Assembly: GCA_030407005.1 (NCBI GenBank)
Contig: JAUDYN010000002.1
Span: 1,426,001 to 1,490,000, forward strand
Source of the DNA: Desarmillaria ectypa
Lineage: Eukaryota; Basidiomycota; Agaricomycetes; Agaricales; Physalacriaceae
Length of the DNA: 64,000 bases
Direction: 5' to 3'
Position 1 is the stretch's first letter. Every line of letters begins with the position of its first letter. The notes under the pieces were generated by a model. That model had not been told where the DNA came from and did not search any database. It saw nothing but the letters and a program-made list of their open reading frames with translations. The translations under genes were made by a program, and so were the position numbers. Shown piece after piece: positions 12,712-23,812 of this stretch.

Positions 12712-12738
12712 TATATAATATGGTGTTATTTATATAAA
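12712..12738 (+). promoter_or_regulatory. TATA-rich core promoter of the PLC-like gene
   Basis: Two TATA-like elements, TATATAATA at 12712-12720 and TATATAAA at 12731-12738, lie 40-67 nt before the ATG at 12779. Strong TATA boxes this close suggest a short 5' UTR and inducible expression. That is inference from position only. Confidence 0.5.
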
Positions 12739-12778
12739 GATTTCCTACCGCGCTTTTCTCCCAGTACCCAACCGTGCG

Positions 12779-14179
12779 ATGCGTCTATCTCTCTTCGCCA
12801 CGATCCTTTCCATAGGCCTGTCAGTGTCAGCAGTGCCTACGAAGACGTGCAGGTGCGTAAAGTTTTTCCGGACTCCTTCCCGGTCAATCATATGTTTGAT
12901 TCACAGAGCATCTACATGCAATGGACGCGCAGAGTTGTGCAACAGAGGCTATGGAAATGTGAGCATTGAAGATCAAGCGAAAGAAAGGATTTCTTGTTCA
13001 AACTGTGAAAGGTCACGTTTTTGAGTTCGCATGATTCATTCGCAATCAGCGAGGACATTTTCGCTCGTACGTTCCTTTGGAATTAGTTACTGATACGGTG
13101 TGCCTGATATCCGATATCAGTTGCTAGAACTCAAGAACTTGATCTTCCCGGGCAATTAGATCTTGGCGTTCGTATGTTGCAAGCTCAATCTCACATGTTT
13201 GTATCCATAATAGCCTACCCCTACACTTGATCCCCTGACGGCTTATACAGGGATGGTAATGACTTCAAGTTTTGCCATACGAGTAAGCCTTCGAGCAAGT
13301 ATCTCCATCGATGCAACTCACATCATCTATTGCTTGGCAGGTTGCGTGAGTGTATACCGACGCGTTATCGAAACACCGTTGACTATGTCCCTAGAAGTTT
13401 GTTCGATGGTGGCCTTGTCGTCGACTACCTGAAGACTGTAAAGGGTTGGTTGGATAATAATCCTAATGAAGTTCTGACCTTCCTCTTCACCAATCCCGAG
13501 GGTTTATCGCTGACTGGCGTGTGGAAACCCGCATTCGATGAAGCAGGTTAGCGATGGACGCGTATTATCCTCTCTCTCTCAGTCTACTAATCTGTCATAG
13601 GCATAACCGATTTGGCTTATGTGCCTCCCACGAAGCCTATGAAGCGTGGGGATTGGCCTACGCTAGGCGAATTCATCGACAGTGGCAAACGCATCATCGT
13701 TTTCTTGGATTATGGTGTCGATGATAGTGTGGATTTCATCCTATCAGAATTCACGATGGCAAGTCCCTTGGTATGCATCACAATGCAACTCTGATAATAG
13801 TTTATTTAGCTCTGGGAACCACCTTTCAGTGTGACCAATAGCACCTTCCCATGCAGCGTCAACAGAATTTCTGGTCCTTTTTCGACGGTGGACCACTTGA
13901 ATATGCTTAACCACAATCTGAACATCAACATCATTCCCATAGGCGACGGTGTTCTCATTCCCGATTTTGCGGCCGCCCCGAAGACCAATAGTATCAGCTC
14001 GTGAGTTTTCTTCATTGACGTTCAGTAGTCCTTGATAAGTTCGGTTTTTCTTCAGTATCCTTGCCAACGCCTACGGCTGTTCAGGTTTCGCCGGTAGTGT
14101 TGCTCCCAACTTCGTCATGCTTGACTTTGTCAACATTGGCCATGGATTGGACGCGGTCAACCTGCTCAATGGCTTCTAA
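12779..14179 (+). CDS. Secreted PLC-like phosphodiesterase
   Basis: Member of the fungal PLC-like (PI-PLC X / GDPD TIM-barrel) phosphodiesterase family; the substrate is unknown. ATG 12779 opens a signal peptide (LSLFATILSIGLSVSA). Spliced exons give TCNGRAELCNRGYGN, FLSSHDSFAIS with a catalytic-type His, LDLGVRMLQAQSHM, DFKFCHT, LFDGGLVVDYLKTVKGWLD, LTFLFTNPEG, ITDLAYVPP, IIVFLDYG, WEPPFSVTN, and an end NFVMLDFVNIG to TAA at 14177-14179. Cysteines suggest extracellular disulfides. One intron (13759-13809) appears to use a GC donor. Around 13283-13394, between CHT and LFDGG, canonical introns do not preserve frame. The family expects CHTSCxLFDGG there, so the model is uncertain at that point. 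Confidence 0.85.
13759..13809 (+). other. GC-AG intron (or 12-nt alternative GT donor)
   Basis: The exon ends TTCACGATG, followed by GCAAGT, the usual GC-donor consensus. The acceptor is TTTAG before CTCTGGGAACC. The family reads EFxMxWEPPF without insertion, which supports the GC site. A GT donor 12 nt downstream (13771) also stays in frame, would insert Ala-Ser-Pro-Leu, and leaves a 39-nt intron. Confidence 0.7.
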
Positions 14180-15084
14180 TAATGATTACGATTGACGTGA
14201 CGCGATGTATTATTTATTTTACGAACTCTAGGTTCGACGATCTCCGACGTTTCCTTTGCTTTGCATTTTGAATGTTTCGTTATGGATGCATAATGAAATC
14301 TGGATCTGTATATGGAAGGAAGCTAAGCAATCACCCTTCAAAATGCGACATCATTATTATCCGGCGTACTTTGTAGGTCTATTCCATACCCTCTGAGTGA
14401 TTTCAAACGCACCACACCAAACTAATTTGGAAAACTCGATATTGTTACAATATTGGCAGGGTGCAGTTGAGGCTCGTGGTACTAAGGCCTTAAGGTTTAG
14501 CTTGTTTACCTAGTCGACAAAAGAACGTGACTTGACTGTTCTCGACGAGAATCATAGTATTTTTACTGGTGGATCAAGGCCTAGATCGCTTGCCGGCAGG
14601 TAGTATATATCTCATCTCCTCGATCTCTCACAACTGTTGAGCACACGCATTCAACATCATTAGTGGGCGCTTTACCTTTGCTTTACCCTGGCAATGATCT
14701 CATGTTTGTATGCAAACAGAGTCTGGATGTCGAGGCTAGATGATTTGTCTCTGCATTCCTCGGAACCCTACCGAGCTATGGTCTCATATCAACAGTTAAA
14801 ACCCGGATCTCGTTTCCCGCATTGAATAATGTTCCGTATGATTGAGACAATTATTTAAGGTTCATTAACCGAATATTTTGCACATGATGACGGCTGTATC
14901 GCACTCGACTTCGTCTAGACAACTGCATCCCATTGTGATATCAATTCCAGAGTTTGTCTCGAGCGTTCACCGACTGATGTATTCTAACCCGGTTTTTCCC
15001 TCGTACCCTGCCTTGGAGCCTACAAAACAGGACTGAACTTTGGCAATGGTCTTTCAGTACAGACCCCTCAATTAAAACATCCTG
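14180..15084. other. intergenic, 905 bp
   Basis: No open frame with recognisable content and no tRNA-like fold seen. It contains the PLC-like gene's 3' end and the promoter of the cytochrome oxidase subunit gene. Confidence 0.5.
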
Positions 15085-15382
15085 ATGTCTAGCAATGCTC
15101 TCTTCTCTCGTGTCGGTACGACTTCCGCACAAGTACTTCGCTCCTCTCGCGGTTCAATTCAGCGCCGGTTCATTTGGAACCCTCAATATGTGCATCCACA
15201 TACACACGTCGATGTACGCCTCATACTACCGTCAATCAAATCAGCACTGATAAAACATCGTTTTTCCCAAACAGCATTTACCGTTCAATTATTTGAACAA
15301 GAAGTCGTTCACTATCAAGTACTGGTCGTATCTTGGTGCAGGCTTTGCTCTGCCTTGGATTGCTGTTGCCTGGCGATGGTAA
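15085..15382 (+). CDS. Cytochrome c oxidase small subunit (yeast Cox8 / animal COX7C type)
   Basis: A 78-residue inner-membrane subunit of complex IV, made from exons 15085-15213 and 15275-15382 with one 61-nt intron. The N-terminal exon is Ser/Arg-rich and acid-free (ALFSRV, VLRSSRGSIQRRF), a typical mitochondrial targeting peptide. The second exon gives HLPFNYLNKKSF, then a single membrane helix with YLGAGFALPWIAVAW, closely matching the family signature NLPFxxxNKxS...GFAxP. Stop is at 15380-15382. The unspliced ORF reads into the intron and hides this gene. Confidence 0.88.
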
Positions 15383-16002
15383 GCCTGCAATCAATATGCT
15401 GACGGTCGAGTCTAATCCAGACTGTCATCCCTCCTCCAAAGGTATAGACCAGGAGGCATCAAAAACCCTTAAGCCCATGATAACTGATGCCGACTTCGCA
15501 CTCTTACCAGGAGGTCATTTCATATAACTGAACCATAGATTATATTTCGAGGAATGTAAAATAGTTGTTTTTATTTGTACAAACTGCTGGGAGTCATAAT
15601 GAAATTGTGCAAAGATGCCCGTACCTAGGAGCAATGAATAAGCTGGGCGATGGATTATGAAGTCAATGGAATGAATGACGAGTGATCTGGCATTCGCTCT
15701 TCAAATATTGGCATCAAGTATCTGATCGAATGAGTGGAATACAAACAATATATTACTTCGTGGAAAGAATACAGAAGCTGCAACTTTTGGTGACCATGAG
15801 ATCTGGAAAACAAGGTCATTGGGTTCGTGAAATACTCGTAATCAAAGCTCAGCTCTCACACCCTCTTCAACACTTGAAAACGGTGACAAATAATGTTACA
15901 ATACACTGTGCAGGAGGAACAAAAGAAAACCCGGAATAAAACAGTTAAGACAGGAGATATATATATGCGTAGAGAGATAGCAAGAAGAATAGCAAGAAGA
16001 TT
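15383..16002. other. convergent 3' region
   Basis: Lies between the stops of the oxidase subunit gene (+) and the CNOT1 gene (-). AT-rich, with no gene recognised. The 85-codon plus-strand frame at 15682 has no family signal. Confidence 0.5.
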
Positions 16003-19000
16003 CTACTGTTGGGAGAAGATAGCCTTAGCAACCTGGTAATACTGTTAGATAGATACAGGGGTGCACGGGGGACAAACACGTACATTGTCAAGGAGGAGTC
16101 TGACTTCAGGAGCAATGTTAATGAAGTCCCTCGACCAGAAATCATACTTCGCTGTGTTACGAAGCAATTCGATAAACGTAGCCAGAGCTCCCCATGGGTG
16201 AGGCCGATGGACGATGAACCGTTCCAAAAGGACCTTGGTCAGTACCTCTCTGAAGCGCTCATCTTGTACTTCTAGGAAGAGATGCAATAGTAGGCAGCTG
16301 AACCAATGCGTATGGGCATTAGGGTAACGTAGATGTAGCACGATGGCACTTAGAAGGTGGTGCTGGCCTGCAAACAGTTGTTAATATCGTAACAACGACG
16401 ATCAAGTGATCTTACCTTCAACGTCTAGGTTGGCGGCCAGGTATTGCAAAGCAATCGCACCAGGATCAGTGGGGGAGAACACACGAGCTCCACTTCGAGA
16501 CTTGATTTGGGCGACTGAAGAAACACCGATGTACATCACAAGGCTATTGATGAGGGATAAGTTGTAGTATTCTCCGGATCCATCCGGTGTATCCGCCGGC
16601 ATGATGTGTTCTTTCAGCGAAGGAAGTAGCGTCGGTGACGCGCCCCGATTCAGCAGGTACTGGTCGAGGAGAGCCTTCAGATCACCATTTTTCAGTCCGG
16701 AAGTGAATTCGGAGAGAATAGGAGGTATGATGCCCATCTCGGGTATGGACTCAAATGTTTGGCCACGGAGATGAGGATCAGGTAAGGTGACGGAAGCAGG
16801 GAATGCGCTGAGTATGATGTTACGGAGTTGGATGCATCGGGGAGGGATGGCGTCGCAGAGAGAGAAGTAGTATTCGCTGAGGAACTCGGGGAAGTCGTGG
16901 AGCAGGACCAAAAGGATGCGAAGCGCGCCACGGTATAGGTCCCGTGAGGCATGCTGGAGATCTGCATCTCTCAGGAATGGTGAAAGGAATTTAAAGAGCG
17001 AGAGTAATAATTTATGGAAGGCCGACCATCCCTGTAGACAGTAAGATTTTGTATAGGATCTATGAGTAGCACGCAGCGACACATACCTCACGATTTTCAG
17101 ACTTGAGCAGCTTTGGCATAAACAGTCTGTGAGAAATCAGGCACATCCACGAGAACGAGAAGCCAGGGAAGTAAGTAGGTTGTAAGGAACTGAATGCGTC
17201 ACTGAATAATGCCATGAGCCAACACTTCGATGACAGGACAAATGAAGATAGACCTACCTTATGGCCAAGAGCAACTGGAAGTATGCCGTACCCAAGTGCG
17301 CTTCCATGGAATGAAAATCATTGATCAGACTTGAGAAAAATCTGAAGAACGGTTTTTGCTGGAAAGACACGCCTTGATCCTCATGCATATTAGCCAGCAC
17401 AAGGACAAAGATGGACAGGATCTTGGTAAGGTAATGGACCTTCGCTTGGTCATTATTGACGCCCGAAGCATCTCCATGGTACTTGATCATGTACGAGATA
17501 AGCCTCGACATAGCATCCAAAGCTTGGAAGGCGTGATGGTAATCATTATTCTGAACGCATTTCAGGTAGCTATTCACGCTGGACTCCGCGCAAACCCTGA
17601 AAAAGAGGGAAGACATCTCTTCGGCCTTGAGGATTCCCTGTTTCGTAAGCTGCGTGATGAAGGGAACGAAGCTCTTTTCCGGTGTATGAGAGCGTTGATA
17701 GATGTTCACCCATTGTTGGAACCAGGCAAAGAGTTTTTCCCGTATCTGCTCTGTCTCGGGTTTCACCGAAGACTGGGGCACAGCGGGGGTTCCCGGTCCA
17801 GGTCCAACAGGGCGGCGAGTTCCGACAATATCGTCCAGTAACCGGTTCACTCTGGTGTCTGACATGAGTTCACGTATACAATCGATAATCGAGCATCTTA
17901 CTCTTCGTTGGCTCTACCTGCCTGTGCCAGCTGATTCAGAACCTCGATGGACAGGGAAAATTGGCTTTGCGTTAAGATCGGAGGTTCACTGAATAGACAC
18001 TGCCGAATCAAGCTGGCAGCGAAAAGAAGTAAACTGGGTCGAGGATCCGAAAACAAGGACTTGGCTAGTTGTTGGTCTTGCAAGGTGATGGGGACCAAAC
18101 CACTACCCAGGAGCGTGACGGTGACCGGCACATTAAATTTACGCTGCAGAAGCATGAATTTCTAGGAAGTGACAAAGCCAATGGGAAGACGGACCTCATC
18201 CTCGGCATACAGGAGCCAGTTTATGGCTTCCTTGCCCACGTCTTCATAGGTCCGGCAAAGCTGATCAAGCAACGTCACGTATACATCCCTGCCCAACTGT
18301 GTGGGTGTCTTATAGAGTAATTGAACAATCTTCTGAGACAACAGCAGTGGTGTCTTTTGGCGATCAGCGCATTCCATGCCAATGAAGACGACTTGTCGAA
18401 CGAGGTGACGGATATCATGATTATGTGGGAGGGCAGCGAAGTTCTGAACAGGAATCTGGATCATAACAGCCTCCAAATCACGAGTGACAACCTATAGGAA
18501 ACATTATCAGATCACTGGCTAAAGAGAACAGACATTAGATCGCTTACGGAGAAGCGGTTCATAGCTTCTTCATGCGTCAAGTACTGTTGCTGGCTCATGA
18601 GCGTATCAGGGGCAGGTGAAGGAGTATACGGGTTATAAGAAATTGTCGAACTGGGCCTACTCGTTGCGCGCCGCCTTGGATCAATACCTGAACGGAGGTG
18701 AGCGTCGATAGATGAAGACAGCGTGGAACACCAACCAAAGTCCTCATAGACAGAGGCTTGAGCGGCCTGGATGCCGGTTGGTCTGACTCGAAGCGGGTCT
18801 GGAAGAGAATTTGAGAAATTGGCATGCGGGACGGCGGGATCCCAGAAACTTTGACCATTGCGTAACTATAAGGATATGAGAAATACATAGAATCGCTAAA
18901 CAAATACACCTACCTCGCGATGACGATGACGTGCTTCATAGGCAGTAGCGAACGCATCATCAACGTCAGTCACTGCGCGCTCCATTGCCGCTTTCTCAAT

Positions 19001-22000
19001 CGCAGAACAGGCCGTGTCCAAATTGTCCTGTACGAGGATCAAAATGACTGCGTCTTGCTGCGCGACCTGCAAAGAGGGTCAGTTATCAACACCTGGTATC
19101 AACACCAGCAACGAACCTCCTGGAAGCCTTGATCTGCTAAATACGCACGAAGATGTGCAGCAAGATTACTTTTGAGTGGCTCTTTGCATGTTACCAGGGC
19201 TAAACTTCCTGCTAATTTCTGCCCCATCAGATGCGCCGCCTTTCGAAGTTTGTCTTCATTTGGTTCCGAGGCGAAATCCTTGACCACCAGCTCTCTCGTT
19301 GATATTCCAGCGATAGTAACAGATCTCTCCACAACGGGTAAAATTATCTGACAGTCATATGTTAGAACATCACGATGACAAGAAAATTATACATCTTACC
19401 TCCCGAACTGACCGATCAACAGAGAGCTGGACAGACCTCTTGAACGCTGGGTTCAAATGAAGGGGAGCAAGCTGAGGATTCACGTGCACGTGCATGGCAA
19501 GCGTCGAAAGAATTGATTCAATATGTGCACCCAGAACTCGTTGCGTATCGGCAGGACTAGTCGGACCAAGAGGAATGACTTGAGACTCTCCGGGCACCAA
19601 GTGCGCTGAAGGGTCATAACCTCCTCCAATGGGTAACGATTCAATGTCGGGAACGTAATCCGGAAGTGGTGGACCTGCGAGCGAGTCTGTCATTGGTCTG
19701 TTACGGAGAACGGTAGTGGGTTCGATTGTTTCAAGGTTGATTTCGAGAGCGGTGCACAACAGCTCGATTTCAAACTTGAAGTTCAACCGCAGCTCCGCAA
19801 AGAAGTAGAACTCTGCCAAAAGACTGACTACAGCCATCAACCACGGGTTTGGAGGCTTGAAGACTCTAGACTTCGAGCATCCTTCGAGTGTTTTGCATAC
19901 AAAGGGTATCGCAACAACCAGTCGCCCACTTTCGTAGCCCTCAAGGAGGAGGTCTTTGAATGACAGGTTTTTGTGCTTGATGGGAATATCACGAGCCAAA
20001 GTGATTGAGCCCAGCCATGACCCAACGTTTTTGAGAATGTTCCGCTCGGTTCCCGATTGCATCGATCGCTCCGAGTTAAGCATGCTCATGGACTTGACAA
20101 ATGTTTCGTGAAGGATATACTTCGTTAGCGGCTTTGATTCCAATGCTTCAAGGAAACGCAGGTAGAGGCCGTGATTGTTGGGTTCTGAACTGATTCGTTG
20201 ATCCACCAAATAATTCGCAAACCACCTCGAGTACCCGTCGTCAAACAGCTCCTTCATCTCGGTCAACTTGGCGTCGAAATTAGTTGGAGCCAAGTTATTA
20301 ACAATGAAGAGGATTTTGTCAGACAATTCTTCTGGCGGTTGTTCGATCTGGCCTTCGATGTTATCAGAGTGGATGGCGGTAAAAACAGGCAATGGTTCAG
20401 CGGGAGGCCCAATCGAAAGGGAGCGGATATCCCCGTTGACACTACCATCCGCCGATGATGATACGAGATGCCGTTGAATGCTCGCAACGAGTTCCGGCTT
20501 TGCTTCGGCCAACGCGGGAATCTCCACTAATTTCTCACACAACGGCCTCCATTCGGCTAGTCTGAACTCGAACCTATTCAAAGCTTGAACACCAAACTTG
20601 AAAAGATTTGTTTCAGGTGGACAAAGCAATGCATCCAGAACGTAGCGAATGGCGATGCCAAGTGGAATGTAGTCAATGAGCTGATGCTGGATCAGTGAAC
20701 CAAAAAGGTAGCCTGTCATCGACAACTCGCGAGCAGGATAGTATGATTGGAAGAATTTGTATTCGTCGAATAGGAAATGGAGCATGCATGAAAAGACTTC
20801 ATGGTCGCGGGTATTAGTGGACTCTTTGTGTCGTTGCAGCATGGCGATGACTTCGTCTATGGTGATGTTCTCATCATACATCTGCTTGTAGATGCCATCG
20901 ACCTCGGCCTCGATCTCGGTAGAGTAGCTGACAACAGTGGAACCAGGTTCGACGTCAGAGCCGGGGATCAGACTCATAAGGCGGGGATGTATTTGAAGAC
21001 AGGAATTGCGTATTTCCACGCTGCGGTGAAGATCCTCTTCGTCCATTTGACTAGTGCTGCGATACGATGTAAGCGAGGAAACTTCTGATGGGAAATCATA
21101 AGTACAAACCTGTTACGAAGGACGCGAAGGATGATCGTGATTGTGCTAGCACTGAGAGACATTGTACGACTTTCCACTTGAGGGTCTGATATGCGCGTTG
21201 TCCTCTCATTGGCCATCTTATCTTCGAGGAAGTCAACGACAGCGTGTAGGAACTCTCCCCCGTGGTTAGTCACATTATCTGCAAGCCACTTGTCGAGGTT
21301 CAGATACTCTCTCCGAGAAGCGAGGGCTGCGACATCAAGAGCGAACGCAAACGGACGAACTTCTAGGAGAGCCTCCAAAATCTGCTACAGGTGTCAGTCG
21401 TGAGATTGCAGTTAAAACTGAAAAGCGTACCTTGAGATCTTGTGCCACATCAAGGATACGAGTGATATTGAGAGGGTTTTCTTGATAAAAGTCACGAAAA
21501 GCGCTTGTTAGGTATGTGGGCTCTATTTGCCATATCCTCATAAAGACTAATTGGTGATTTGGATGTCCTCCAAGGAACATTGTGAGGAGTTTACGCGAAT
21601 ATTCTGTCCGTATTTCGTTCCAATTTTGGTCCTGCCAGCACATGAGGTAAGATAATATAAGGTGTTTCTGGTCACTTACTGGAACTTGGAGGAGACCCAT
21701 ATGAACAAGCTCTGCACTAATTTTGATGGCCTTGTCAAGCATTTCACGAACACAGTTCCTGATCTCAACAGACTCAGAGTCTGCTAACCGCACAAGAACT
21801 TCAAAGAGCTCAAGGGAATTCCACGTGTGGCCTTGGACGTTTGCTGCTAGAGCCTTGATAGTCGGGCTTGCAACTGATACATCGTCAACAGTGACTATTC
21901 TGTGGCCGGGAAGCTGGACAAAGTTAAAGGTGTCGGCGGGGAGGGATAGAAGGGCGTCAAGGAGGCGGAGTTGATAGAGGGAGTTTGACCAGGTTGACCA

Positions 22001-23239
22001 GAATCCGGTGACGGCATGAGGCTCGCCGTCTCGTGGACAGCTCAGCAAGATGGCTATTAGAAGCTTCAGCGTCGCAGTATCAACGCCGTGACGGTCTGAC
22101 CAGTCGAAGGACTTGATAACATTCGCCCAGTTGATATTAACAGGCTTGACGTATACATCAGCAGAGAAAAAAATTTAAAAAATAGTGTCACGACGCACAA
22201 AAGAAGAGAGCGCCCTGACAAGCGAAGAGACATCACATAATGTTGTACCTTCCGCCGCATGACGAGCCAGTGTCGACATCATTTCCACGACTTGAGCATC
22301 GGTCGGTGGGCTCGCGTCCGATATCCCAAACCGCACCAAAAGAGAGCGAGCGACGTCAGGATCACTGGTTATTTCGGGCCCAAGCTGCAGAAGAAACTGA
22401 ACAGGTGTGGTTCCGGGAGGAAGACTGACGACGGGGATTGAGCTCCTAGACGGGGAAACGACACACGAAGTTACACACCTTATGGATGGCAGAATGCGAT
22501 GAAGCATCGGCGTTACCGTTTCTTGCCCGTACTTGGTCTGTGCAGCGACAATCAGCGCGTTCCGTTCGGGAAAATCCAAAATGGGGGATTCCAGTGGAAG
22601 ATCTGACAGCAAGTTCGACAGCAGTTTCGCAACCTGGTTAGGCGACAAATCCGCGTGGTCAAACGACGGATTTGCGCGATACAGAGTAGCTGCTGCTTCC
22701 TTCAGCTCGGATTTTATGACAACGACAGCCTGGCTTGCGAGGTCCTTGCGAGTGGCGGAAGCCACGGACGACGCAAGAACGAGACGCTCAAGTGGGCGAA
22801 GGCCAATGCGATCCACGAAGCGAAGGAAATCAAAGTTCCTGAAGACGTCGCCTTCGCCTTTGTCGATGCCGTCGCGGAAACGGTCAGCGAGAAAAGGGTC
22901 GCGTGCGAGACGTTGGGTTTCCTGGACAAGAAGTCGAAAAGTGAGAGAGGTGGAGGCATCAAAGGTAGGGGGTGGGCCGGCAGCAAGCCGCGACTGGGAA
23001 GCAACGATTAACCGACGGATGAAATGAAGGTATGTGTCTATTCCATGCTGTTCCGAGAGCTGTTCGAATTTTCGTCCATTTAGAAGCAGGATATCAACTA
23101 GAAAGCATAACAAACGCACCGAACGAATTTCCACCTGATTCCGCTCGAAGTTTTCCTCAGTCAGTGTCGATAGAAGAAAAACGATCTGGGCTTTGACGAT
23201 GGTGTGGATGTTGGTCGTACTGGTTGGCGGATTATCCAT
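16003..23239 (-). CDS. NOT1: CCR4-NOT complex scaffold subunit 1 (Not1)
   Basis: Largest gene here, about 7.2 kb with many short introns. Not1 scaffolds the deadenylase complex for mRNA decay and translational repression. The ATG at 23239 gives MDNPPTS, followed by LLSTLTEENFERNQVEIRS, matching the CNOT1 N-terminus. An intron at 23119-23060 then leads to LSEQHGIDTYL. Next come the N-terminal HEAT region, ITRILDVAQDLK and FALDVAALASRREYLNLDKWL (near 21430-21290). The MIF4G-like CAF1-binding region is around 20300-19800, and the CNOT9-binding/DUF3819 region runs to about 19100 (RKAAHLMGQKLAGSLALVTCKEPL). The C-terminal NOT1 domain (18480-16003) includes LLHDFPEFLSEY and CIQLRNIILSAFP. The last exon reads VAKAIFSQQ, then TAG at 16005-16003. 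Confidence 0.95.
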
Positions 23240-23812
23240 GTGGGACCTGGACGGGGTCACCGAGCGCCGTTGAGCGTTTCCGTGACCGGTCGCCGTTTTT
23301 GAGGGAGGAATGGTAGCAGGATTGAGGAGATATATAAGGAGAAGGTCGAGGTAGCAGCGTGGACGTCGCTGTTCACGATGAGTAGCGTTTGCAAATTCGG
23401 GCGGAGTTTAGAAATGCTTAGGGCTGACGCAGTCTCCCTACCACCAAACACCAAAAGTAATGTCGACGAAAACGGCGGGCAGCGCTCTTCCGAGACATTG
23501 GGCTGTATCTCCTGGATCTTGCCTTTGTTTTCTCAGTTCTGATATTTTTCTTGATATATGTGGGTGGCACCCTGACTTAATATCGTCATTCCAACTTTTA
23601 ATATCACTGGCAGGATCATGGCAGGATCAATATACGAGCTCAATATACGAGCACGACTAGCGTCAAATAGTGGTCTGAATAACAGAAATCAAATATTGTG
23701 CGTCATTCGGCGTCGATAAATGGTCTGTAGTGCTTGAATCGTAATTACACAGATGTAGTATCATAGTTTACGTTACATGCAAATAGACTTTACTCTACCA
23801 GCCGTTTCATTT
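23240..23812. other. intergenic, Not1 promoter region
   Basis: About 570 bp upstream of Not1. A minus-strand frame at 23454-23257 stops before the Not1 ATG and has no family content. Nothing else recognised. Confidence 0.45.

Noticed and set aside
23457..23812. Possible extra upstream exon of Not1 or a separate small gene
   Set aside because: The frame at 23454-23257 ends in a stop before the Not1 ATG, and the N-terminal homology of Not1 begins at 23239.
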